From assembly GCF_003585765.1 (NCBI RefSeq), contig NZ_CP021235.1, positions 3,782,001 to 3,846,000 of the forward strand: a DNA stretch of 64,000 nt, written 5' to 3'. Made by a program: the position numbers and the translations under genes. The notes under the pieces are model-generated. The model did no database searches. It was not told the DNA's origin and saw only the letters and a list, made by a program, of their open reading frames with translations. The first letter of the stretch is position 1; each line of letters begins with the position of its first letter. Below are positions 8,827-17,416 of the stretch, one piece after another. Origin of the DNA: Pontibacter actiniarum (GTDB lineage: Bacteria; Bacteroidota; Bacteroidia; Cytophagales; Hymenobacteraceae).

Positions 8827-9405
8827 TTAGAGTGCCTTCTCGCGTTGGCTAGGCTCTCCAAAAGTAGTGTTGTACAGCTCAATGCTCTCCTGTATGATTT
8901 TGTAAGCGTGCTCACGCCCCAGGAACTGCTCCACGATCACCTCTTTGTTCTCCAGCTTCTTATAGTCTTCGAAGAAGCGGCGCATCTCCAGCAGGGTGTG
9001 CGGCGGCAATTCTGAGATATCGTTGATGTGGCGCACCGACATGTCATTGTAGGCTACGGCAATGATTTTATCATCCTCTTCATTATTGTCGATCATCTGC
9101 ATCACCCCGATCACTTTCGCATCGATCAGGCACATAGGCTGTACGTCGATGGAGCAGATCACCAGGATATCCAGGGGGTCTTTGTCGTCGCAGTATGTTT
9201 GAGGGATAAAGCCGTAGTTGGCCGGGTAGTTCACGGAAGAAAAAAGCACGCGGTCCAGCTTCAGCATACCGCTTTCCTTATCTAACTCATACTTTGCTTT
9301 CGATCCTTTCGGAATTTCAATGATAGCTGTTACCACCTCTGGCGACATTTCGCCGTAGCTCACGCTATGCCATGGATTGTTGTTGTCCATATTTTCCATA
9401 TTCAT
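8827..9405 (-). CDS. ppa: Inorganic pyrophosphatase (family I)
   Basis: A 192-residue soluble pyrophosphatase. The signature DDKDPLDIL at 73-81 carries the metal-binding aspartates, and [14 protein letters not shown] (30-43) and NYGFIPQT (63-70) complete the active site. It hydrolyses pyrophosphate to two phosphates and pulls biosynthetic reactions forward. The start with several Met and Asn residues is typical of Bacteroidota homologues; the ATG at 9405 is used, and Met3 or Met6 are possible alternatives. It is 57 nt downstream of the alkaline phosphatase gene on the same strand. Confidence 0.95.
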   Translation of the reverse strand: MNMENMDNNNPWHSVSYGEMSPEVVTAIIEIPKGSKAKYELDKESGMLKLDRVLFSSVNYPANYGFIPQTYCDDKDPLDILVICSIDVQPMCLIDAKVIGVMQMIDNNEEDDKIIAVAYNDMSVRHINDISELPPHTLLEMRRFFEDYKKLENKEVIVEQFLGREHAYKIIQESIELYNTTFGEPSQREKAL

Positions 9406-9461
9406 CTTTAAGTTATAAACGCGCCGTCAACTATTGATCTTCTTCAGGCGCTATGGTTCTT

Positions 9462-11168
9462 TTATTTCATGTATACTTGTAAAGGTTCGCCCACGCTGCC
9501 GTTGGGCTCCTGAATGTACAGCCAGTAAGCGATAGTGGCGGCAATATCAGACACCTCGGCTTCAGCGCTGCTTTCCCCCTGCGGCACATTCCAACCGTAC
9601 CAGACGAGCGGCACGTGCGTATCGTAGTTTGCGTATGAGCCGTGTGTGGAGCCTGTGTTTCCGTACCCTTCAAACCAGGCCGGCTCCAGCACCAGTATAA
9701 CGTCTCCGGAGCGTTTGGCACTGTAGCCGTTCTCTACGCGCGACATCATTCCTTTTTCCCAGTTGGTGCGCTGCAGGGCAGTGGCTGTTACGGTTTTCAT
9801 CACGCCGTTCAGCCCCTGCAAATAAGCTGCCACCTGCTGCTGCACCTCTTCCAGGTTCAGCTTTTTGCCTGCTATCAGCTCATGGTTCAGGTACACCTGC
9901 TGATTGCTGTAGCGCTGCACCCAATTGCCTTTGCCGTACTGCCTGGTCATAAAGCCGCTCAGCGAGTCGCGCACCGTCTTGGAGAAGCTGAGCCCGGTCG
10001 GCACTTTCATTTCTTCCAAAAAGGCGGGCACGTGCGCCCCGCCGTGGTCGGCCGTCAGGAAGAAGAGCACTTCTCCTTTGCCAACCTCGTTTTCGATTTG
10101 GCTGATCAGTTCCGCCATCTCCCGATCGAGGCGCAGAAACACGTCCTCTGCCTCAACGGAGTTAGGGCCGAAGGTGTGGCCTACGTAATCTGTCGAAGAG
10201 AAGCTAACCGTCAGGAAGTCGGTGATGTCGTCTTTCCCAAGCTCCTCACCACGCAGTGCCGCCAAGGCAAAGTCTTTGGTGATGGTGTTGCCTGCCGGTA
10301 TGGAGCGAATCAGCTCATATTCCTCCCCGCGAAGCGCCGGAATGTTGTGCGGGAACACCGGCTTCTCTTCATTCTGCAGCGTTCCTTCCCACGGCACATC
10401 GTCCGCAGTGCTTTCCGTGTACTGCTCAATCGGCAGCAGTGTTTCCCAAGGCTGGCTAAGGTACTGGTCTGCCAGCTTTTTATCGTTAAACTCCCGTACC
10501 CAGGCCGGCAGATCCTCGCGGTAGAACGTACTGGTGATCCAGTTGCCGCTCGGCGAGTCGAACCAGTAGGCGGCATTCGCCAAGTGGCCTGCCGGAAGTA
10601 TGGAGCCCCTGTCTTTCAGCGCCACCCCGATTACCTTGGCTCCTTTGTTGGTTGCCAGTCGCAGTTCGTCGGTGATGGTGGTCGTTTTCAGGTTGGCCGG
10701 CGACATCTGACCCGCCGTGGAGCTGCTCCCCACCGTTTGCACGGTATTGTCTTCTACACAATATACAACTTTATTCTGATCGCGGTCATACCAGCTGTTG
10801 CCGATGATGCCGTTAATGGCCGGCACGCTTCCGGTATAGATAGAAGCATGGCCAGGCGCCGTGTAGGTCGGCACGTAGTTGTAGTGCGTGTTTCTAAAGC
10901 TAAACCCTTCTGACAGCAGCTTCTTGAAGCCATCGTTGCCGTACTTGCTCCAGTAGCGGTACAGGTAGTCGTAGCGCATTTGGTCTACCACAATGCCTAC
11001 AACCAGCTTTGGCCGCTGAAACACCGGTTGGTTATTTGTGGCTGCAGCCGCCGGTGTTTTTGTAGAGGAGGAGTTTTGGGTGGCTCCGGCACAGGCGCCT
11101 AACAGCAGCAAGCTTGCCGCCGCCGTTTTTGCCCATGCTACATGCTTCAAAAGGGTCATATATTTCAT
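9462..11168 (-). CDS. PafA-type alkaline phosphatase, probable lipoprotein
   Basis: A 568-residue alkaline phosphatase superfamily enzyme. A lipobox LLGAC places lipidated Cys26 after a short signal sequence. The catalytic nucleophile is probably Thr103 in TYTAPGHAS. Asn124 in GNSWYD and Lys185/Arg187 in KDRGS match the Asn, Lys and Arg that define the phosphate-irrepressible monoesterase PafA of Flavobacteriia. The metal ligands VVDQMRYD, DYVGHTFGP and TADHGGAHVP are present. It probably releases phosphate from organic phosphomonoesters in the periplasm or at the outer membrane. It sits upstream of ppa on the same strand, so the two form a small phosphate-salvage pair. Confidence 0.9.
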   Translation of the reverse strand: MKYMTLLKHVAWAKTAAASLLLLGACAGATQNSSSTKTPAAAATNNQPVFQRPKLVVGIVVDQMRYDYLYRYWSKYGNDGFKKLLSEGFSFRNTHYNYVPTYTAPGHASIYTGSVPAINGIIGNSWYDRDQNKVVYCVEDNTVQTVGSSSTAGQMSPANLKTTTITDELRLATNKGAKVIGVALKDRGSILPAGHLANAAYWFDSPSGNWITSTFYREDLPAWVREFNDKKLADQYLSQPWETLLPIEQYTESTADDVPWEGTLQNEEKPVFPHNIPALRGEEYELIRSIPAGNTITKDFALAALRGEELGKDDITDFLTVSFSSTDYVGHTFGPNSVEAEDVFLRLDREMAELISQIENEVGKGEVLFFLTADHGGAHVPAFLEEMKVPTGLSFSKTVRDSLSGFMTRQYGKGNWVQRYSNQQVYLNHELIAGKKLNLEEVQQQVAAYLQGLNGVMKTVTATALQRTNWEKGMMSRVENGYSAKRSGDVILVLEPAWFEGYGNTGSTHGSYANYDTHVPLVWYGWNVPQGESSAEAEVSDIAATIAYWLYIQEPNGSVGEPLQVYMK

Positions 11169-11189
11169 GTTACTGTAGTTCGCTTGCTA

Positions 11190-11197
11190 CAAATATA
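11190..11197 (-). promoter_or_regulatory. -7 promoter element for the alkaline phosphatase gene
   Basis: On the minus strand this reads TATATTTG, a perfect match to the Bacteroidota -7 element TAnnTTTG, 22 nt before the ATG. No clear -33 TTTG is seen at the usual spacing. Confidence 0.45.
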
Positions 11198-11283
11198 ACA
11201 AGTACACTTTACTAATGCCGTTTGTGTTGCACGATAACCTGTTCTTTACCTTTTAATAACCTACTGGCGAACAGGCAGCCGTA

Positions 11284-11322
11284 AAAAACAAGCAGCGCCC
11301 ACCTGTGGTGATGGGCGCTGCT
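11284..11322 (-). terminator. Terminator of the ATP synthase operon
   Basis: A perfect 11-bp stem (11291-11301 with 11312-11322, AGCAGCGCCCA) is followed on the minus strand by TTGTTTTTTAC. It lies about 20 nt after the atpG stop and separates the operon from the phosphatase gene. Confidence 0.88.
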
Positions 11323-11341
11323 CCTGTGCTTTTCTTTCTTG

Positions 11342-12232
11342 TTATTTTGCAGCCAAAGCTTCGGCACCACCCACGATTTCGAGGATCTCTTTGGTGATGG
11401 CCGCCTGACGCGTCCTGTTGTAGGTCAGTTTCAGCTGCTTCAGTAGCTCGCCGGCGTTTTCCGTCGCTTTGTCCATGGCGGTCATTCGGGCTCCATGCTC
11501 AGAGGCATTGGACTCCAGCACGGCCTTGTACACCTGGATCTTCAGCGATTTCGGGATCAGCTCCTCAATGATCTGCTCCTTCGACGGCTCAAAGGTGTAG
11601 TCGATCAGCAGCGTAGCCGCGTCAACTTCCTCGGCCGGCTTCTCCTCAATAGGCAGGAACTGCTCCTGGCGCACGATCTGCGTAGCCACGTTTTTGAACT
11701 CGTTGTACACAATGTCCACCTGGTCAAACTCGCCTGCCACAAAACCGGCCATGGCACGCTCTGCAGCGGCACGCACCGTGTCGAAAGACAGGTTAGCGAA
11801 GGAGTTGCTGTAGTCGCCGATTACGTTGAAGCCTCTCTTGCGGAAGGCATCAAAGCCCTTGCGGCCGATCGTCAGGATGGTTACCCTCCCGGCATCGTAC
11901 TGGCTCTTATACTTGCCATTGACCAACGCCATCACCCCTTTTACAATGTTGGAGTTAAAGGCACCGGCCAGACCACGGTCAGAGGTTATGGCAATAAGTA
12001 AGACGCTGTTTACTTCCCGCTTCTCGGCGTACACGTTTGTTACAGCACCCTCTGCCATAGAAGACAGGTTTGTCAGGATGCCGCTCAGGCGCTGGGCGTA
12101 AGGGCGCATACGCATGATGCTATCCTGCGCGCGTCTTAGCTTGGCAGCCGACACCATTTTCATGGCTTTCGTGATTTGCTGCGTCGATGAGATCGATGTA
12201 ATGCGGCCTCTAACCTCTTTTAAACTTGCCAT
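11342..12232 (-). CDS. atpG: ATP synthase F1 subunit gamma
   Basis: A 296-residue central-stalk subunit of F1. The N-terminal helix (MASLKEVRGRITSISSTQQITKAMKMVSAAKL) and the C-terminal helix (MTAMDKATENAGELLKQLKLTYNRTRQAAITKEI) form the coiled-coil rotor shaft, and the C-terminal pattern is the family signature. It transmits rotation from the c-ring to the alpha/beta catalytic head. It is the last gene of the minus-strand operon, 72 nt after atpA and just before a strong terminator. The beta and epsilon genes (atpD, atpC) are not in this window, consistent with a split arrangement known in Bacteroidota. Confidence 0.97.
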   Translation of the reverse strand: MASLKEVRGRITSISSTQQITKAMKMVSAAKLRRAQDSIMRMRPYAQRLSGILTNLSSMAEGAVTNVYAEKREVNSVLLIAITSDRGLAGAFNSNIVKGVMALVNGKYKSQYDAGRVTILTIGRKGFDAFRKRGFNVIGDYSNSFANLSFDTVRAAAERAMAGFVAGEFDQVDIVYNEFKNVATQIVRQEQFLPIEEKPAEEVDAATLLIDYTFEPSKEQIIEELIPKSLKIQVYKAVLESNASEHGARMTAMDKATENAGELLKQLKLTYNRTRQAAITKEILEIVGGAEALAAK

Positions 12233-12304
12233 ATTATGTTGCTATGAGCAAAAGCTGGAGGTTAAAGACAGTTATCTCTACCCTCCAGCCTCTATACTTA
12301 AAGT

Positions 12305-13885
12305 CTATTTGTTGTACTTCGCAGAAGTTTCCTTCGCCACCTGCTTGATTGCAGCAGTTGTTTCGTCATCCAGCTTACCAGCTCTCAGCGCGTTCAGGGC
12401 GCCTGCATGCTGTGCACGCAACGTGCGCAGGAAGTCTTTCTCGAAGTTTCTTACTTCTGTTACCGGAACTGCATCCAGAAGGCCGTTGGTAGCGGCGTAG
12501 ATAGTGGCTACCTGCTCCTCTACCGGCACTGGTGAGTACTGTGCCTGCTTCAGGATCTCCAGGTTACGACGGCCACGCTCAATTGTCAGCTTAGTGGCAG
12601 CGTCCAGGTCAGAGCCGAACTTCGCAAAAGCTTCCAGTTCGCGGAACTGCGCCTGGTCCAGCTTCAGGGTACCGGCTACTTTCTTCATCGACTTGATCTG
12701 AGCCGAGCCACCCACGCGTGATACCGAGATACCTACGTTAATGGCCGGACGGATACCTGCGTTGAAGAGGTTCGTCTCCAGGAAGATCTGACCATCCGTA
12801 ATCGAAATTACGTTTGTTGGGATATAGGCAGAAACGTCACCAGCCTGTGTCTCGATGATTGGAAGGGCCGTTAGGGAGCCACCGCCTTTCACCAGGTGCT
12901 TGATAGAATCTGGCAGGTCGTTCATGTTCTGAGCAATCTCATCCGACGCGTTGATTTTCGCAGCGCGCTCCAGCAAGCGGGAGTGCAGGTAGAAAACGTC
13001 ACCTGGATAAGCCTCACGCCCCGGTGGGCGACGCAGCAGCAGAGACACCTCACGGTAGGCTACCGCTTGCTTCGAAAGGTCGTCATAAACCACCAGTGCA
13101 GGACGGCCCGTGTCACGGAAGAACTCGCCAATGGCAGCACCCGTAAACGGCGCGAAGAACTGCATTGGAGCAGGGTCAGCGGCAGAAGCGGCTACAACTA
13201 CGGTGTAATCCATCGCACCACCTTCTGTCAGGGCTTTCACTACCTGCGCCACAGTAGAGGCTTTCTGGCCAATCGCCACGTAGATACAGAAAACAGGCTC
13301 GCCTCTTTCGAAGAACTCGCGCTGGTTCAGGATAGTATCGATTGCAACCGCAGTCTTACCTGTCTGGCGGTCGCCGATAATCAACTCACGCTGACCACGG
13401 CCGATCGGAATCATAGAGTCGATCGCCTTGATACCAGTTTGCATTGGCTCGTTTACCGGCTGGCGGTAGATAACGCCCGGTGCTTTACGCTCCAGTGGCA
13501 TTTCGTACAGCTCTCCGGCAATAGGGCCTTTACCGTCGATCGGCAGGCCCAGTGTGTTTACCACACGTCCTATAATGCCATCGCCTACTTTGATAGAGGC
13601 AATGCGGTTTGTTCTTTTTACAGTGGCGCCCTCTTTGATCTCGCTGTAGTCGCCGAGCAATACGGCACCTACGTTGTCCTCTTCCAGGTTCAGAACGAGT
13701 GCCTGCAGACCATTCTCAAACTCTAAAAGCTCACCAGACTGAGCCTTGGAAAGGCCATAGATACGAGCGACACCGTCACCCACTTGCAGTACAGTACCTA
13801 CTTCTTCCAGTTCCGCTTCGGTACGGAAGTTAGATAACTGTTCTCTTAATATGGCTGATACTTCGTCAGGTCTTACTTCTGCCAT
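12305..13885 (-). CDS. atpA: ATP synthase F1 subunit alpha
   Basis: A 526-residue nucleotide-binding, non-catalytic subunit of F1. The N-terminal beta-barrel domain is followed by the P-loop GDRQTGKTA, the region [13 protein letters not shown], the signature [17 protein letters not shown] with the arginine finger in SVSRVG, and a C-terminal helical domain. It alternates with beta in the catalytic hexamer. It is 2 nt from atpH, so translational coupling is likely. Codon usage is strongly biased, and the AAGTATA heptamer common elsewhere in the window is absent, consistent with high expression. Confidence 0.98.
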   Translation of the reverse strand: MAEVRPDEVSAILREQLSNFRTEAELEEVGTVLQVGDGVARIYGLSKAQSGELLEFENGLQALVLNLEEDNVGAVLLGDYSEIKEGATVKRTNRIASIKVGDGIIGRVVNTLGLPIDGKGPIAGELYEMPLERKAPGVIYRQPVNEPMQTGIKAIDSMIPIGRGQRELIIGDRQTGKTAVAIDTILNQREFFERGEPVFCIYVAIGQKASTVAQVVKALTEGGAMDYTVVVAASAADPAPMQFFAPFTGAAIGEFFRDTGRPALVVYDDLSKQAVAYREVSLLLRRPPGREAYPGDVFYLHSRLLERAAKINASDEIAQNMNDLPDSIKHLVKGGGSLTALPIIETQAGDVSAYIPTNVISITDGQIFLETNLFNAGIRPAINVGISVSRVGGSAQIKSMKKVAGTLKLDQAQFRELEAFAKFGSDLDAATKLTIERGRRNLEILKQAQYSPVPVEEQVATIYAATNGLLDAVPVTEVRNFEKDFLRTLRAQHAGALNALRAGKLDDETTAAIKQVAKETSAKYNK

Positions 13886-13887
13886 GA

Positions 13888-14445
13888 TTATAGTTGATTA
13901 ATATATGGGTTGTCTTTAAATTGATTTCTCAGCTTGCGAAGGCTGTTCTTCACAGAGCTGTCGATTTGTTGATCTCCTACACGCAGCACAAATCCGCCGA
14001 TCAGGCTAGGGTCTACGCGCTCGATCAGTTCTATGCGCTTGCCAGTCTGAGCCACCAGCTTTTGGCCTAGCTCATCGCGCAGGGCCGGGGTAAGCGGAGC
14101 AGCCGAAACGACCTCAGCCGTTTGGATGCCCTGCAGCTCTCTGTACTGATCCTGGAAGGAGGTAGCCACCGCCTCCAGAATAGACTCGCGGTTTTTGCGG
14201 GCAATCAGGTTAAAGAAAGCTAACGTCAGCTCCTGCACCTTGCCTTTGAAAACGGCATTTATCACGGACAGCTTTTTGTCCGATTTGACAATCGGGTTCT
14301 CCAGCAGCAGTTTGAAATCGCGGTTCTGAGAAACTACCTGCGTGAACAGCTGCATATCTGCATTTACCTGCTCCAGCACTTGCTTCTCATTCGCCAGCTC
14401 AATCAGCGACTTCGCGTACCTGGAAGCAACTCTAATATCTGACAT
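13888..14445 (-). CDS. atpH: ATP synthase F1 subunit delta
   Basis: A 185-residue OSCP/delta subunit linking the top of F1 to the b-subunit stalk. The N-terminal helical bundle begins [13 protein letters not shown], and the C-terminal part carries the family signature around [25 protein letters not shown]. It lies between atpF (53 nt upstream) and atpA (2 nt downstream) in the standard F-H-A order. Confidence 0.95.
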   Translation of the reverse strand: MSDIRVASRYAKSLIELANEKQVLEQVNADMQLFTQVVSQNRDFKLLLENPIVKSDKKLSVINAVFKGKVQELTLAFFNLIARKNRESILEAVATSFQDQYRELQGIQTAEVVSAAPLTPALRDELGQKLVAQTGKRIELIERVDPSLIGGFVLRVGDQQIDSSVKNSLRKLRNQFKDNPYINQL

Positions 14446-14498
14446 AGTGCTTGTTTATAATGGAGCGGCGCGCCGGGGCAGGCCGCATTCATTCTTTG

Positions 14499-14993
14499 TT
14501 AGTTTAGCGTTACTTCACGAATGTAATCCTGCGCCAGTGTCTGCTGGGCAGACTTGTCGCTCAGCTCTCTTCTCAGGATTTGCTCAGCAATCTCCAGCGA
14601 CAGCGTTGCGGCCATGTTCTTCACCTCCGTGATGGCAGCACGCTTTTCGTTCTCGATCGCCTCACGCGCATTGGCGATCATACGCGTACCTTCTTCGTTA
14701 GCCTTCTGCTTGGCTGTCTCCACGATGCTGTTGCCAGCCTCTGTAGCCTCCTGCAAAATTTTGTCGCGCTCCATGCGGGCCTCAGCCAAAAGCTTTTCGT
14801 TGTCGGCTTTCAGCGCCTGCATCTCCAGCTTCGCTTTCTCGGCTGCGCTCAGGGCGTTCTCGATAGAAGACTCACGCTCGTGCAGCGCGTTCATAATCGG
14901 CTTCCACGCAAATTTACCAAGCAGGAACAGAACGATCAGGAACGTTACCGTCTGCCAGAAAAGTAGACCTATACCAGGGGTTACTAATTCCAT
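14499..14993 (-). CDS. atpF: ATP synthase F0 subunit b
   Basis: A 164-residue peripheral-stalk subunit. One N-terminal membrane helix (GIGLLFWQTVTFLIVLFLLG, then KFAWKPI) is followed by a long charged alpha-helical coiled coil rich in Ala, Glu and Lys that dimerises and contacts delta. Length and architecture are normal. It is separated from atpE by an unusually long 155-nt spacer with two strong hairpins, while other gaps in the operon are mostly short. Confidence 0.96.
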   Translation of the reverse strand: MELVTPGIGLLFWQTVTFLIVLFLLGKFAWKPIMNALHERESSIENALSAAEKAKLEMQALKADNEKLLAEARMERDKILQEATEAGNSIVETAKQKANEEGTRMIANAREAIENEKRAAITEVKNMAATLSLEIAEQILRRELSDKSAQQTLAQDYIREVTLN

Positions 14994-15028
14994 TGTTTAT
15001 GAAGGTTGAATACTAGTTTCTTTCTTTG

Positions 15029-15047
15029 AGCGGCCACCCTGGCCGCT
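15029..15047 (-). promoter_or_regulatory. Hairpin in the atpE-atpF spacer (distal)
   Basis: A perfect 8-bp stem AGCGGCCA / TGGCCGCT with loop CCC. In the direction of operon transcription it is followed by CAAAGAAAG, not a T-run, so it is not a standard intrinsic terminator. An mRNA-stability or processing element is more likely. Confidence 0.55.
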
Positions 15048-15073
15048 TTTAACTATAACTGAACTATGGGTTA

Positions 15074-15109
15074 ATCTCACCGTCTGGGCCATGCGCCCAG
15101 ACGTGAGAT
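15074..15109 (-). promoter_or_regulatory. Long hairpin in the atpE-atpF spacer (proximal)
   Basis: A stem of about 15 bp (ATCTCAC-C-GTCTGGGC against GCCCAGACGTGAGAT, one bulged C) with a 5-nt loop, about 40 nt after the atpE stop. No T-run follows on the minus strand. It could protect the 3' end of the atpE message, which needs high translation because each complex holds many c subunits. Confidence 0.6.
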
Positions 15110-15148
15110 CAATAAGCATGTTAGCTTTGTTACCTTAAGATAAGATAA

Positions 15149-15424
<276 letters not shown>

Positions 15425-15444
15425 TTAAAAAAATAAAATTCTGA

Positions 15445-16461
15445 TTAATGATGATCCTCTGCGTGATCGTGCTCTTCTACCGCCCCGCCGAAGTACATGG
15501 CAGAAAGCAGCGTAAAGATATAAGCCTGCAGCAGCGCCACGAACAACTCCAGGAAGTTCATAAAGGTCGCGAATGCCACGCTAAGCGGCCCCACGGCCAC
15601 ACTTCTAAAGATAAAGATCAAACTGAACAGCGACAGGATGATAATGTGCCCCGCCGTAATGTTGGCAAAAAGACGAACCATCAGGGAGAATGGCTTTGTC
15701 AGGATACCGATTAACTCTACCGGGATCATGATCGGGGCAAGCCATGTAGGCACGCCCGGCGTCGCGAAGATGTGCTTCCAGTAGCTTTTGTTACCGCTAA
15801 ACACAGTGATAAGCAGGGTGATCAGGGCCAGCACCAGCGTTACTGCAATGTTTCCGGTTAAGTTGGCACCACCCGGCATTAGGCCCAGGAGGTTGTTAAA
15901 CCAGATAAAGAAGAACACGGTGAGCAGGTACGGCATGTAACGCTCATACTTAGGGCCAATGTTCGCCTTGGCAATCTCATCACGGATAAAGATGATGATC
16001 GGCTCAAAGAAGGACTGAATACCGCTAGGAGCGCTTTTCGGATTGTTTTTGTAACGGCCTGCGATAACAAAGAAGATTATCAGCAGCAGGGCCACACTAA
16101 TAAACATGGAGGCCACGTTCTTAGTGATAGAGAAATCATACAGCGCGGCGTGATCCTCTACTGGCTCACCAGCCTCATCCACTCGCACGATATGCCCATG
16201 CTCCATCGCATACCCGTTGTACGGCTGTCTTTCGTGAAACTCATCATAGAAGTTCCCGGAAGAAAAAACCTTCAATTCGCCATTATCCACCAGTATAACA
16301 GGCAGGTACAGAACTGCACCTTCAGCAAATTCCCAGATATAATCATCCGCAATGTGGTGCGTGATCATTTCACCTGGCTGAAACACTTCACCTTCAGCCG
16401 GCGCCTTAGCAGAAGCAGTCAGCGTCAGGAGGGAAAACAATAGAACGAATAACCTCTTCAT
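15445..16461 (-). CDS. atpB: ATP synthase F0 subunit a
   Basis: A 338-residue stator subunit forming the ion half-channels. The conserved arginine lies in PFSLMVRLFANITAGHI and faces the c-ring glutamate. The C-terminal helix ends FVALLQAYIFTLLSAMYFGG, followed by a His/Glu-rich tail (EEHDHAEDHH). Compared with E. coli (about 270 residues) it has an N-terminal extension with its own signal-like segment (LFVLLFSLLTLTASA) and about 90 exported residues, a feature often seen in Bacteroidota homologues. Confidence 0.96.
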   Translation of the reverse strand: MKRLFVLLFSLLTLTASAKAPAEGEVFQPGEMITHHIADDYIWEFAEGAVLYLPVILVDNGELKVFSSGNFYDEFHERQPYNGYAMEHGHIVRVDEAGEPVEDHAALYDFSITKNVASMFISVALLLIIFFVIAGRYKNNPKSAPSGIQSFFEPIIIFIRDEIAKANIGPKYERYMPYLLTVFFFIWFNNLLGLMPGGANLTGNIAVTLVLALITLLITVFSGNKSYWKHIFATPGVPTWLAPIMIPVELIGILTKPFSLMVRLFANITAGHIIILSLFSLIFIFRSVAVGPLSVAFATFMNFLELFVALLQAYIFTLLSAMYFGGAVEEHDHAEDHH

Positions 16462-16504
16462 TAATAATGATTTAGGAGCAAGATTTTACAGACAGAACCT
16501 ACCG

Positions 16505-16888
16505 TTAATTCTGCCCTCTCAAATGCGGGCGCAAGTTAGCCAACAAACTGTAAATTTCAAACCCGGTAAACAGGAAATATAACGCAAAGAAGTTGAAAAC
16601 GAAGTGCAACCGCCCCTCCTTGAAGAACCACACGTAGAGCCCCACGACACCGATGCTGAGCACCACCCGGAAACCCATAGAGGCAAAATAGTATACCTGG
16701 AAGTTCTCAGGGTCGTTTTTGTACCCTAATTGGGTAAGATAGTAGGTAAACCCGGTAATGAAAACGAAGAAAATAAGGATGTGCCAGATAAAGCTGTGCA
16801 GCAGGCTGTAACCTGTAAATTGCAGCAAGGCCCCGATAAGTACACAAAGTATGGCCGTCAGGATAGCCAGGTTTCGAAAGAACTTCAC
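16505..16888 (-). CDS. Small four-helix membrane protein of the atp operon (AtpI-like position)
   Basis: A 127-residue protein with four predicted membrane helices (about 5-25, 32-51, 66-87 and 92-116) and a short basic C-terminal tail. I do not recognise a named family. It is transcribed with the ATP synthase genes, 43 nt before atpB and 5 nt after the AtpZ-like gene. This is the position that atpI/atpZ accessory proteins hold in other bacteria, where they assist c-ring assembly or magnesium handling. A similar assembly role is inferred from position only. Confidence 0.7.
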   Translation of the reverse strand: MKFFRNLAILTAILCVLIGALLQFTGYSLLHSFIWHILIFFVFITGFTYYLTQLGYKNDPENFQVYYFASMGFRVVLSIGVVGLYVWFFKEGRLHFVFNFFALYFLFTGFEIYSLLANLRPHLRGQN

Positions 16889-16893
16889 GCCTG

Positions 16894-17139
16894 TTACTTT
16901 TTATTTATAGATATAATAGTCAAAACCATAGTCGCCACCACGGCAAGCAGCAGCAGCACAATTGTAAACCAGGGCTTCCGGTTGCCTACGTACTCATCCA
17001 GCTCGCGGCCCGCAAAGGCAGCCAGCACCAGCGCGCCGATCATCTGAAATGCCATACCCGAGTACTTCACGTAAGGCTTTATACTTTCCTGCCGGCGCTG
17101 CTCTGGCTTTTCTTCTTTTTGCGGAGCGTTGTTGTCCAT
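16894..17139 (-). CDS. AtpZ/AtpI-family protein, first gene of the ATP synthase operon
   Basis: An 81-residue protein from the ATG at 17139. A charged N-terminus (MDNNAPQKEEKPEQRRQES) is followed by two membrane helices with the AtpZ-like pattern YSGMAFQMIGALVLAAFAG, RELDEYVG and a second helix. The frame is open to 17325, but a -7 promoter element at 17156-17163 lies inside that extension, so the shorter start is preferred. AtpZ/AtpI proteins accompany F-type ATP synthase operons and help c-ring assembly. It is the promoter-proximal gene here. Confidence 0.8.
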   Translation of the reverse strand: MDNNAPQKEEKPEQRRQESIKPYVKYSGMAFQMIGALVLAAFAGRELDEYVGNRKPWFTIVLLLLAVVATMVLTIISINKK

Positions 17140-17155
17140 GTGCTTCTCAAGTTTG

Positions 17156-17190
17156 CAAAGATATTCCTTTTTACGGGCTTCTTCACCAAA
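17156..17190 (-). promoter_or_regulatory. Promoter of the ATP synthase operon
   Basis: On the minus strand, TATCTTTG (17156-17163) matches the -7 element TAnnTTTG. TTTG at 17187-17190 is a candidate -33 box, but the 23-nt spacer is longer than the usual 19-21. The predicted transcript would begin close to 17149, about 10 nt before the ATG at 17139. Confidence 0.6.
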
Positions 17191-17416
17191 GCAGCGCAAC
17201 TCGCCGCAAAGTATGCCTCGCCTGAAACCATTTAGAATTTTGTATAGTTCAATAGCAGGCCCCAAAAGAGCTATTTGCTTAACTATCCGATGTTTATTGT
17301 ATTTTTGTAAAAGCCCCTTTGGCACACAGCGCCTATAACTATTGTTACAGAAACGGCTGTCGCCTGAGTGCCTATACTTTTAGCAAGAACCACGACGTTT
17401 ATACCTTATATACATA

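Noticed and set aside
9642-10913. 423-codon open frame opposite the alkaline phosphatase
   Set aside because: Antisense shadow of a conserved enzyme with intact catalytic residues.
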